A stretch of DNA of 64,000 nucleotides from Oidiodendron maius Zn (Eukaryota; Ascomycota; Leotiomycetes; Myxotrichaceae). The notes below the pieces were generated by a model. The model was given only the letters and a program-made list of their open reading frames with translations, did no database searches and was not told where the DNA came from. Shown here in pieces: positions 22,360 to 33,247 of the stretch (its first letter is position 1; the number at the start of each line of letters is the position of its first letter). A program made the translations under genes and the position numbers. The stretch covers positions 806,001 to 870,000 of the forward strand of contig KN832878.1 in NCBI GenBank assembly GCA_000827325.1, in the 5' to 3' direction.

Positions 22360-22705
22360 GGTTCTGGGTGGGAGAGGAAGCTTTAGGGTTATAAAATGGT
22401 TAGGGCTGACGTGAAAATGCGGGAGGCAGTGAAGTTAAAAATGAATGAAGTAGCCAAAATCAGGGTGCTGTCCGAAGTGTCGATTGGAAGACAAGTGCTT
22501 TGAGTAGAATCATGATATTTGGCATCCAGTGTGTTATCAGGCTAGATTTCGATACACGGTATCGATTATGTCAGGTTTACGAGCAATGCAGCGCTAAACT
22601 TAATACGGCTATAACTACAACGTATCAGTAATATCCCCTACGGATTATACTGGCAGAACAGTAAACTGTAAAGGACATATAAATACAGCTATAAAGGGTA
22701 TATAA
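22360..22705. other. HET promoter side, nothing else seen
   Basis: Contains the upstream region of the HET gene and AT-rich sequence from about 22560. No gene supported. Confidence 0.4.
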
Positions 22706-22882
22706 GTGCTGAACACTGTCTACTTAGTCGCCTTCTCACCGGACGGCAAGCAAGTCGTGTCTGGGTCTCAGGATGGGACAGTACAGCTCTGGGATGCCGC
22801 GACAGGAGCCACGCTGCAGACGCTTAAGGGCCACTCAGACCAGGTCTCCTCAGTCGCGTTCTCACCTGATGGCAATATACTA
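22706..22882 (+). pseudogene. WD40-repeat scrap of NLR type
   Basis: About 1.5 WD40 units remain: VAFSPDGKQVVSGSQDGTVQ, then LWDAATGATLQTLKGHSDQV, then SSVAFSPDGN. The wording is that of the near-identical WD40 arrays that end fungal NACHT proteins such as HET-E/HET-D. Nothing in frame before or after extends it and no NACHT lies nearby, so it is an orphan fragment. It stops 80 bases before a Tc1-type element. Being so well kept next to worn repeats, it may be a recent scatter from an active array elsewhere. Confidence 0.75.
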
Positions 22883-22961
22883 CACACTTTACATGTATAT
22901 AATCATTAGGTAGTAGGAGGCAAAGCAAATATTCTCTAGCTGCCTCCCGATTACCGATCTA

Positions 22962-24320
22962 CAGTGGGTTATCAAAAGTCTGTGTTCAAGCGAATCCCCC
23001 ACATTTTTCAGGGTAACTGAACTCAATTAAATTAATTATAACTCAACCAATTAGCTAGCTAGCTACCTAATATTAGTATGAATCGAATGCCCAGCTAAAT
23101 CCCTTCAATTCTAGTCGCCTAATATTTAGTGTACCATCCTCTTGCAGCCTTGAGTGCATCAATCCTCTTTTGTATCCCTGATGCAAGCTTATTTAAAAGC
23201 TCCTCTTCAAGTAGCTCCTATGCCTCCTTTGCTGCTCTAATTAAGAATTGCCTGGTCGTGTTATTATTATTCATGGTTATAAGCTCTGGATATAACTCAA
23301 TTATCTTGGCTTTGAGTATTTTCTACAAGTTCTCGATTGGATTTATATCTGGTGAAAAAGGCGGATAATCCATTACATTAATATCCCTCTTAGCAAACCA
23401 TTCCTGAACCAATATCGCTATATGTACCTGTGTATTATTATATATGAAAAAGGTATCAGTTTCGAGTATTGTTGGTATATATTCCTTAAGAACCTTGATA
23501 TACCGGTGTACTGAAACCCCCCCTCAAGCAGATGCAGGATCACCAGGTATAGTGGCTAATTTAGTGCGCTTGCTATACCCAAATGCTGCCCAAAACATGG
23601 TAGTTTGACCCTTTATACCCTCCCCTTGGACTGCCCAAGGCATAAGACCTTCACCTATAATAATACGTGAGTAATTGAGCCCTTAAGTTTATGCCCCTCA
23701 CTTACCCTGCCTCCGGTATACAAAGTCTCATTTGCCTCCTTTTCCACGCTCAATTGAGCACTCATCTGACCAGACCCAGCGTTGCCAGTATTCAAGAGGC
23801 TGGTTATCATGATTGAGTGCCTATTGGAGACACGCAGCAGCCTTTTCATCGTCTAGAAGTGGTCTCTTTTTGCAGCGCCATTTCTGGATACCAGATTTCT
23901 TCAAATATCGGTAGATCGTAATCTTTGAGATCTTAGGAGCGATCGCAACACGTAATTGAGCTGCAGTAATCTTTGGATTAATAGCTATTGCCCTGAATAA
24001 CTGCCTGCCTAGATATAGAGTAATTAACTCAGGGCGTCCTGAGCGTGGTCGAGAAATACAGGAGGTCTGAATTGATGCATTTAGGACGATTTGGCGACAT
24101 GTTCCTGGTCGAAGATTTTCACCTCGTGCGATATTAGTAAACTTAATACCATACTCACGAGCAGCGACTACTCGGCTCCTAGAATTAGGGGATACCTCAT
24201 ATAGAGGTGGTCTAGGTGTATTGGGTGGTCGAGGCATGGTTGAGTTGAAAGGTGGTTGGGGGTAAAACGCGAAAAATCGCGGTTTTGGCGATTTGAGCAC
24301 AGACTTTTGATAATATACTG
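22962..24320 (-). mobile_element. Tc1/mariner transposon, worn
   Basis: A 1359-base element flanked by TA on each side (22960-61, 24321-22). Its ends are inverted: CAGTGGGTTATCAAAAGTCTG at the left and, read from the right, CAGTATATTATCAAAAGTCTG. The minus strand encodes a transposase: an N-terminal helix-turn-helix half (24234 to about 23825, MPRPPNTPRPPLYEV..KITAAQLRVAI..SKITIYRYLKKSG) and a DDE half with VWSDECSIE, TFFIYNNTQVH and YPPFSPDINPIENL. The DDE half is interrupted by several in-frame stops, mostly TAG for TGG and TGA for CGA, as RIP would give. It cannot move on its own. Confidence 0.88.
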
Positions 24321-24454
24321 TATATATAAAGCATGTTGGGATAAAACTATCGTTTTAGGACATTCATCAGGGAGACTTTCATTTCTTCAGTTTAGACAAG
24401 GACTAGAGCTTGTAGTATGAATCTAGTATATAGAATCTTCTAGATTACTTTTTA

Positions 24455-27400
24455 TATTATTATTATTAATACTCTGTTTAGCTATCTAGCTACAGAACCT
24501 CTACTAGAAATATCATAAGGTAAACCGTGCCCCTTAGGGCTGGACGAAACCCTTATGTATTGGTCCCTATACGCACGAAGCGTCTTCGCCTGGTCCTCGC
24601 TGCTACTTAGCCGGTCTCACCGCCAACTATATGATACCACCTGGAGCCTCTATAGCCCCCTTTCTTCCTCCTCCTCCTCCTAGTCCTGGATTGCTGCATA
24701 CCTGCAGGCTTGCCGGAACTCAGGGAGGCGGCTGGTAGCTAGCAGCCACTTTACCACTATCCCTGTATAGGCTGGGTCTGCTGTTACTGCTGTAAAGTCA
24801 CGGGTGGTTTGAAGGGGGTGTAGCAGGAGGGCCCTCTGGAGCTCCTCTCTCTCTTGTTGTAGTTCTGGGCAATAGAGGACTATATAGGCTGGCGTTTCCC
24901 CTGTAATACTATAGCGATAGAGCGGTATATTCACTTCTAGGACCCTTTGCTGGAACAGGAATGCTTGGAGCTCTATCTTGCCTGTATGGATCTGTATAAG
25001 AAGGGAGCTTTTATGCTTCTTGAGGCCCTAGTGTTTCTGGAGTGCCTTCTTCCCTTTAAATTCAGGGTCTATATCCACTGGTTCTATACTAGGTCCTCTC
25101 TAGGACCTTGCTTATATCTTGACCTTATCTTCCTACTATAGTCTCTAGTCCCTCTCTACTGCTTTATCTGTTATCAGCTCCCCTTTAGTATACTACCTGC
25201 TTGCCTACTTTGCCTTCTGTTCTCCTCCCTTAGGCAGGGGTTGTAGTCCTACTGGCCTGATTCTTATCCTCTACTGTTGGAGGTAGGTTACTACTATAGT
25301 ATAGGTGCTATATACCTTCTTGGCTATGCCTGTATATTCAAGCCTTGACTTAAATTCTACAACTCTCTTGTTGAGGTATATATAGATTAGTAGGGTAGCT
25401 GCTTCAACCTTGAGGTATTGAATCTGGGTTATATAATATCCTCCAGTTACTGTATAAAGGCAGTTAGACTATACTATACTAAGGTGGTTAGCGATATCTC
25501 TAGGGTTTGCCCCTGCCTTGCTGGGTTTATGCTATATAGATGCTCTATATACTATTATTACCTTTATTACCTTGGTATAGATTTCTCTTATATAGGCTAG
25601 GCTGTATCTCTAGACTAATACTGCAAGCTTTGTAAGTGTAAGCTTCTAGGTAGCTAGCTTCTTCTTGACTTCTTTCAGGTAGTAACTCTACTAGAGCTTC
25701 CTATCCAGCTAGACTCTAAGGAATTGGGCTGACTCTACTAGGTTGATTATATATCCTGCTAGGCGAACTACCTTCAAGAACCCTATATGCTTCCGGGTAA
25801 AGTATATAAGTTCGCTCTTTTAAGGGGTAAACTCTATACCTCTTGTTTTGGTCTAGTATTTATAGACCTTGAATACACCCTTGAGTTACTGGTAGTTCTC
25901 CTAGATATTGTAGCTAGCTACTAGGAGGTTTGTATTATCTATAAATCCTATAATTATCAGGTTTCTATACTTCTCTAGAGCTTTATAGAGCAAGGCTATA
26001 TAGAGCAGGAATAGGATTGGTGATAAGGGGGATCCCTATAGGACCTCTGCCCTGATCTATATTGGCTCTAATGCTTTACTGTTGAATATAAGCCTTGTAG
26101 AGTATACTTCAAGGTAGCTGTTAGTCTACCTTACTACCTATATTAGGAAGCCCTGTTTATATAGGGTGTCTAGGAGCCTAGTATAGTTGACTGTATTAAA
26201 GGCTCCTTTAATATCAAGCTAGAGTAGTGAGGCTACTGCTCTATAGCTCCAGGCTGTCTGTACTGCTTTAGTGACTAGGTATATAGCAAGTTCTATAGAC
26301 TACTCTTTTCTGTTCCCTGTTTGACTCTCTAGTAGTAGTTGCTGCGACTCTGCTATATCTATAATTCGACTCCCTATTACCCCTTTAATAAGTTTTCCAA
26401 CTAACGTTAATGTATAGCGAATGTACAAAACAAGCGAATGTACAAAAACTTCCGAGTTTCCTACTACCTTACTTTTAAATTTATTTTTAAATTAACTATA
26501 ACATGCCTCAAAAAAACGACGAGAATCAATTGAACCTTGCTATCTAAGCTATCAAACACAATCCAAAACTAAAGGTGTATACTGCCTTAAAGATCTATAG
26601 AGTAGATTATCGAAAGCTAAGCTGCCAGTTATATAGTATACCTCCAAGATACGCTATCTAAGCTAACTCTCGGAAAATAACGGATCTAGAAGAGTCGATC
26701 CTTTCTGAATACATTATTGACCTAGCCTCTAAAGGATTTCCTCCTAGACTCTATATTATAGAAGATATAGCAAATCGAATTATCGCGATATATCAAGGAG
26801 AACGTATCGGATCACGATAGGCAGGAAATTTTGTATAATAACGACCAGAGCTTTAGACACGTTTTTAGAGGAAATATGATTACTAGAGGGCTAAATGCAA
26901 AGATCCAGAGATTATTCAGGGCTGGTTTAAGCTTATAAAGAATACAATTGCTAAGTATTTGATCTATAACTTGGATATCTATAACTTTAACAAGACCGGC
27001 TTTATAATAGGAGTTATCTCTACAGGAATGGTTATAATGAGCTCTGACGGCCGGGCATAAGCAAAGAAGGTCCAGCCTAGTAATAGGGAATGGGTTATAG
27101 TGATCCAGACTATCAATTCCATAGGTTACACAATCCTGCCTTTCCTTATGATTGCAGGGAAAAATCACCTTGATTCCTGGTATAACGAAGTCGATTTCCT
27201 ACCCTGTTAGCGTATTGGTGTCTCTCAAAATAGCTAGACTATAAATAAACTAGCCCTGGATTGGCTTCGCCACTTTAAGGAGTTTACTGCTCCCTGGAAA
27301 TTGGGTGTCTACTGCCTCCTGGTCCTTGATAGGTATAAAAGCCACTACTCTAATGAATTCGAGGTTTATTACAAAAAGTATAATATTGTGACTCTTTGTA

Positions 27401-30400
27401 TGCCTGCTTATTTATCCCACTTGCTCCAGCCTCTTGATATAGGTTGTTTTAGCCCCTTAAAGAAATCCTATAGTCGATAAATTGAGCATTTAATACAGTA
27501 ACAATAGACCTATATAATAAAGGAAGACTTTATTCCTGTATTCCAGGCTGTATTCCAGGAGTCTCTAACCAAAAGCAATATCCAGGGGGGCTTCAGAGGG
27601 GCTAGACTTGTTCCTTTCAATCTAGAGAGAGTGATTTCGACTCTAGATCTCAAGTTACAGACTCCTATACCCTAGAACTCCCGGCCAAGCACTGCCCAAC
27701 TATAGACCTCCTAGACCTTAAGCAACCCTACCTAAGCTACTTCCTAGAGTTGTTTTATTAAGGAAAGGGTAACAAGGTATCAGGGAAGCTCCCCTATACT
27801 AATTTTGGATGCTATTAACCAGTTTATAAAGGGTATGTCCAAAGTTATATACTAATTAGCCCTATTACAAGCAGAGAATCGTGACCTCCGAAAGGCGAAT
27901 AAGACTCTAAGCAAGCATCGGAATTGCAAAAAGGCCCGTTTACAGGAAGGAGGATTACTAAACCTCCAGGAGGCCCAGGCTATAAAGGATCAGAGGGATA
28001 TTGTAGAGCAAATAAAGCAGGAGACAAGGGGAAGTAAGAGTCGTTGTAAGAGAGAGGAAACATATACACGGCGTTATAGTAACTGTAATACAACAGGCTA
28101 TAATATACAAATATATCAAATTGTAATAGAGACCTTAGAGGAAGATAATTCCAAATAGATTGAAAATTTTTAATATTGTTTAATAGAGTTATTATAGTTT
28201 TTGTAAAATGCTAAGGAAACTTTTGTATATTCGCTTGTTTTGTATATTCACTATATATTAACGTTATACTTAGTAGAGAGATTAGTCTCTAGCCTCTAGC
28301 TGTTTGTTACTGTATTAGTGTCTTGCCTGGTTTCTTAAGGACTACTACTCCTATACTATAGAACTGCTTCAGGAAGTATTTAAGGTTGAAGCTAGTTTAG
28401 GTTATAGCTGTAAGAATCATTAAGAGAGGTCTGCTATATGCCTTCAGGAACCCTACTAGAAGGTTGTTACTTGGTCCTGGTGCTTTCCAGGCTCTCTATT
28501 TAAGTCTTTCCTCTATTTCCTCTATAGTAACTGCCTTTTTGATAGGGAATCGCTGCTAGGTCAAAGCCTCTTCCTAGGTAGTGTCCTTGATATCCTGGAG
28601 GTCTACTTTGCTACTAGGGAAGAACCTCCCTGTTAAGGTTTTGCTCTTTTCTTTATAGGTAAATACTGACTGAGGGGCATCCTTGCTTTGATATAGTAGC
28701 GGTATTATTAGTAGCTCTTGAGGGGTATAACTTCTTAATTGTATTTACTGTTAGAGTTTCTAAAGGGTCTTTGGCTGCTTTAAAGCCCTAGCAAGGGCTA
28801 GTCTCTAATACCTTGTTTGTGCTTCTTGGATTATCTGTCTTTGTTTCTGGGTAGCTTCTTGAAGCTTTATCTATATATATTATAATACTACTATATAGTA
28901 GCTGTATTATACTGCCGATACCTCTACTACTACCTTGTCTACTTCCTTGTTCTACTATAGTTTGCCTTGACTATAGCTAGTCTTGTACTATAGGGTTGAA
29001 ACGTTAGTGATTCTCTAGAGCTGCTATATAAGCTAATTGGTTGTATAATCAAGGGCTTCTAGGGAGCTAATAGGGAGGGGTATTTTTAGGGTTTTTGCTT
29101 CTATTACTACTAGGTCTTTGTCTATCTTTATCTATAACTACTCTAGTAGTATATTAGGGGGTCGCTAGTGCTATATGCTTTTAACTTGTATAAGTTGGGC
29201 TATATAGTCTGATCTAGTATAGTCTAGGCCTCCCTTATAGTATACCTGTAGTGTCTCTATATACTATATAAGGTCTAATGTTCTGTCTCTATCCTCTCTA
29301 TACTCTATGTTTCTCTGTCTAGTAGGTTCTCTCTATAGTATAGCTAGTATAAGGTTCTAGTGTTATATTATTAAGAGGAGCACTTCTGTATATTATAAGG
29401 TTCTCCCTTCTCTATTCTATTATAGATAGTAGAGGTTTATATTGCTGACTACTAGGTAGCAACCCTCTAGTAGTCTCTTAGGGAGTGTCTGGAGAGAGCT
29501 CTGCTAGTCTAGTCCCTTATATAGTGAGTATATTGACTATATTATTAGCGGTTTAGGCCTATCCTTAAAGGTGACCCTATACTAGTTTGTCCCTATAGCC
29601 TATAACCACCCTGTAATCCTGTGGCGTTTATGGATATATAGCGCTGCCTAGCCGTTACCTCTATAGACTAGGTGGTATTTGCTGTTAGCTGGGCAGTAGA
29701 GTTGTCCGGTTCCTGAGCTCCTAGCTGGTTCCTATATAGCTATTATATTATACTTGCTGTAATCCTCTAGTATAATTAGTACTGCCTTCTAGTTCTTTCC
29801 TGTATTCTAGTATACTACTGATAGTATTATTGGAAGGGGTTGGAGCTACTTACTGTAGTGTCTTGGGTGCTTTATATTCCTTGGGTCCTTGCTGTACTTA
29901 TATTATAGCCTTACTGGGCGAACATTGTAATATCTTGATATATCTTTGCTGCCTGGACTGTTCCTAGAGGTCTTCCTCTCTTAGCTGCTGGCTGGCTAGG
30001 GGTACACTAGGAGCTCCCTGGCTATAGTAGTCTTTTGTATATAACTAGACGGAAGCTGTCTATATCTTCTTCTAGTTGTAGGGCTGGTATATTGCCTATA
30101 TTGCTGCTGCTGTTTCCCTAGGTAACCTCAAACTGGAGTGGCTGGTGTAGGTATACCTGGTAGGCTCTACTGTTCTCCTGCTTGGTAGCAGGGTAGTCCT
30201 GGTCCTATACAGTATAAGCTCCTCTATAGTTGATGTACCTCTTCTTGCTGCTGTCTTCCTTCTCTAGGCAGTTGGCTTCTCCCCCTTTATATACTATACA
30301 GGTGCAGTGGCTATATCTAGCCTGTTTGGTATAGTACTGTCTGATATACCTGAAGGTATAGTACCTAAAGCATTGCTTTATCTGTACTTCTGTATAGTAG

Positions 30401-31455
30401 GGTTTAATATTGAAAATTTGGGCCTTGAATATAATACCTTTTTGGCAAGCCTCCTGAGTAGCGACTATACTGCTTATATATAGGACTATATTAGTGAATA
30501 GCCTATAAGGGGTCTTAGGGAGCTGTATTTTATACTAGGCGATACTAGGTGTATGTTTCTTTAGTTTAATAAGGAGCTCTACTGGATTATAGATATTGTA
30601 TAGTCTAGAGGCTACTATTCCCTTTACTATAACTATGAACTCCCTGTGTTTTATCTGTACCTGTACTCTAAATACAGTTGCTACCTATACTGTCTTTTTG
30701 GTAAAGCCTTCTATATTTCCTATAAACGTTAGGACTGTATTGCCACTCTGTATTCTCCTTACTGCTACTGCACTATCCCCTCCTAGTGCCTTATTGACTG
30801 CCTTGACTACTTGGGTAGGCGTTCTTTTAGCCAGGTTCTTGCTCTACCCTAGAGCTTATACTATAATTTCCCGGGTTTGTTGCTCTGGGATAACTACCTT
30901 TGGCATATATACTGCTCCCTTGCTGGTATCGTGTACCCCCTTTGCTACTGCTGCCTATATCTTCTTGGATATATTCTTAGGCCCCGGTAGGGCCTCCTTA
31001 ACCGTTTTTGCTAGTGTCTCGATAGTGGTTTATAGGTTGTTCAACTCTGTTGTAGTGCTAGCTCCTAGCATGTTTTGATATGTCGTAAGGACCTCCCTTA
31101 GTATCACAATAAAGCCCTCCTCTTTACCTGGTATTATATAGTCTTTGAATAGTTACAAGAGATCCTTGTGATTACCCTCTAGCCCCCCTTCTCCCTTATC
31201 GCTGCTGCTTTGCTGGGTCTGCGTATATATACTTGTGCCTGCCAGTAGGTGGTGCACGCTTTGCTCAAGACTAGCGTATCTGTCGTCGACCACTATTGGA
31301 GCCGCCATAACGCTGGAGGGATGCAGGTGACTTGAAGGGTAGTAGAACCAGGGTCGCTAGTTCCAGATTTTGTAGTTATTTAATTTTATATTGAGGTTTA
31401 AGGTTGAATATAGGGTATAAATTAAAATCGCGAAAATTTTTTATTACTTTTTATA
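24455..31455 (-). mobile_element. Tad-like LINE, RIP-worn, split by Fot1
   Basis: Minus-strand remains of a non-LTR retrotransposon, about 5.1 kb without the nested 26404-28264 insert. From the 5' end (right): an ORF1-like frame from an ATG at 31308, with Cys/His knuckle remnants near 30230-30400 (YSHCTCIVYKGGEANCLEKE); an endonuclease region too worn to mark; a reverse transcriptase with GSPLSPILFLLYIA near 26000 and GFIDNTNLLVAS near 25940; and a C-terminal end at 24934-24680 with LYCPELQQEREEL and VVKWLLATSRLPEFRQ. Stops are very frequent and nearly all TAG/TAA/TGA of RIP type. The 3' edge may be the TTATTATTATTA tract near 24455; the 5' edge is set by the next element at 31458. Dead copy. 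Confidence 0.8.
26404..28264 (+). mobile_element. Fot1/pogo transposon nested in the LINE
   Basis: An 1861-base element flanked by TA (26402-03 and 28265-66), inserted in the LINE. Its inverted ends of about 50 bases begin ACGTTAATGTATAG and contain a repeated GCGAATGTACAAAA sub-motif. The plus strand carries transposase remains from an ATG at 26503 (MPQKNDENQLNLAI): a CENP-B-type helix-turn-helix half, then the DDE part with YNFNKTGFIIG, LLVLDRYKSHYSNEF and CMPAYLSHLLQPLDIGCFSPLKK, in the correct order. More than ten in-frame stops, mostly of C-to-T type, make it inactive. Length and target site match Fot1. Confidence 0.9.
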
Positions 31456-31457
31456 TA

Positions 31458-32600
31458 CAGTACTGCAAGAATAACATAACGACGGCGAGTTTATTTCCTA
31501 TAGGCATTAGATGTTATTGATTGGGGCCACAGTTTCGCCGCCGCTACTCGCTCCCTGTGGTCATCTGTCACCCTCCCATCCTTTCCTCGTTTTCACACCC
31601 CTCCAGCGTCAGCGGGTTCATATCAGCCATGATCATGGCGCCGGACCTGGATGCTGCACAGCATCTCTTGATCAAGACATTACTAATGAGACGATTTGAA
31701 CCCAAGCTTATAGCCTCAGAAGCCTCATGCAGCGTGCGCGCAGTCCATAGAACTCGTCTGAAGACACGACAGTTCGAAATGCCCACCTCTGGAACAAATC
31801 GCATCGGCCGTCGCTGTATTACCCTACCCATGCGAAAAGCCCTGTGTAATAAATTAATTGAACGGCCTTACCTATATCGATGCAAGATAGCGGACTTCCT
31901 CTATTATAGATTTGGCAAAAGGATGACGGAGAGGTCGATCAGTCGGACTCTACAGTCGATCGGCTGGACGAGAACAACCATCCACCGTATAGCACAACAG
32001 CGGAATACCGACCTTCGAGATTACTATCTATATAGGATATCAAAGTACGAGTCGTACCAGCTTGTCTTAATGAATCTGACTGTGATGGAAGGGCGGGACA
32101 TAAGCGTTGGGGGTGGTCTCCAAGGGGTCCCCAGTCCATGTTACAAGTTCAGTCGCGGGAAAAGATGGAATATTCTTCCAGTATACGCGCAAGATGGTAT
32201 CGTGTTGAGACGAGTGTACCAAGGATTAATAGATAACGATTTGTTCGACTTTATTGCCCAGTTTTTACACCACTGTGGTAGGTACCCAGAGCCGAAATCC
32301 GTCATCGTCATTACAACGCTTCCTGGCATCGTTCAGAAAAGGTCCTACAGGTGTACCGAGATGCAGGAGTAGTATTAGAGTACCCATCACCGTGCTCGCC
32401 TGACTTCAACCCTATTGAGGAGCACTTTGGAGTGCTCAAGAAATTTATCAAGGAAGAGTGGTACGAAAGCGAGGATTTCATCGCAAGGGAGTTTCTACGG
32501 TTTTCCACGGGCTTCTATAAGAGTCCCTCTGCCAATTATGTGACACGGCCAAAACCACGAAATAACATCTCTAAACATCTTACAGTTCGAGGCCCTCATC
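31458..32600 (+). mobile_element. Mariner-like transposon, 5' end and broken transposase
   Basis: It begins after a TA with CAGTACTGCAAG, a mariner-like end, directly abutting the LINE. From an ATG at 31629 the frame gives MAPDLDAAQHLLIKTLLMRR, a helix-turn-helix half (LIASEASCSVRAVHRTR..MTERSISRTLQSIGWTRTTIHRIAQQRN) and a DDE half with YPEPKSVIV and later YPSPCSPDFNPIEEHFGVLKKFIKEEW. Two or more frame slips break the DDE half, around 32070-32160 and 32310-32350. I found no matching right end, so the copy may be truncated. It is much less RIP-worn than the adjoining LINE, suggesting a later arrival. Confidence 0.8.
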
Positions 32601-33247
32601 CGAGATCTCTTTGTATATCCATTCACTTATTCTTCTAATATAGATACGGAAAATCTCACTCAGGATAACAACTGCTCGCCGGACAATAGAGTCTTAAAAA
32701 CACAGAGATTGGAATTCTATGTAGACATGCAAATGCTGGAACGATAACAATATGAAACGCGATGAATAATGCAGATACTGTCTCCTGCTTGTAGAGGAAA
32801 CAGCTCTGATCCGAACACAGAGAGAGAGCGCGCTTCTTAATCTGCCTGCAGAGTGCCATATAGTTCTAGAGCTATTCCAGCTCATTAAGCGGCCTGTTCC
32901 ATTCATTCTCCTGGTGATATAGTAGAGATAGCTGACTCGTCGTGCTAACTGTGAGACCTTGTCCCTGCTGAAGCTGGGTCAGCTGAGCCGAACTTGGCGC
33001 CTCTTAAGCGGCTTTGTTCTAAGTTAAAGAAATTGACGGCATTCTACAAAAGGCATAGCGCCTGGGTATACCCTAGCGCCACATATTTATTTTTAGATGC
33101 TCGTAATTGAGCTGAATCGTTGACGTTCCGGAAAAGACCCCTAACTTTATTCAGACTCAACACGCTTTGCAAAGTCTTTCCAACATTGAGCCTTTTACTT
33201 CAAAGACACTGTAATTCAGGGTAATTAGATCTTATTTTTCGATTAAA
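32601..33247. other. No gene seen
   Basis: Between the mariner remnant and a HET gene. Contains the HET promoter and unassigned sequence; no motif stands out. Confidence 0.4.

Noticed and set aside
26812-27168. 118-codon minus-strand frame
   Set aside because: Antisense to the Fot1 transposase remains.
30596-31078. 160-codon plus-strand frame with hydrophobic runs
   Set aside because: It lies antisense to the LINE ORF1 remains and its composition follows from RIP-worn sequence; no motif.
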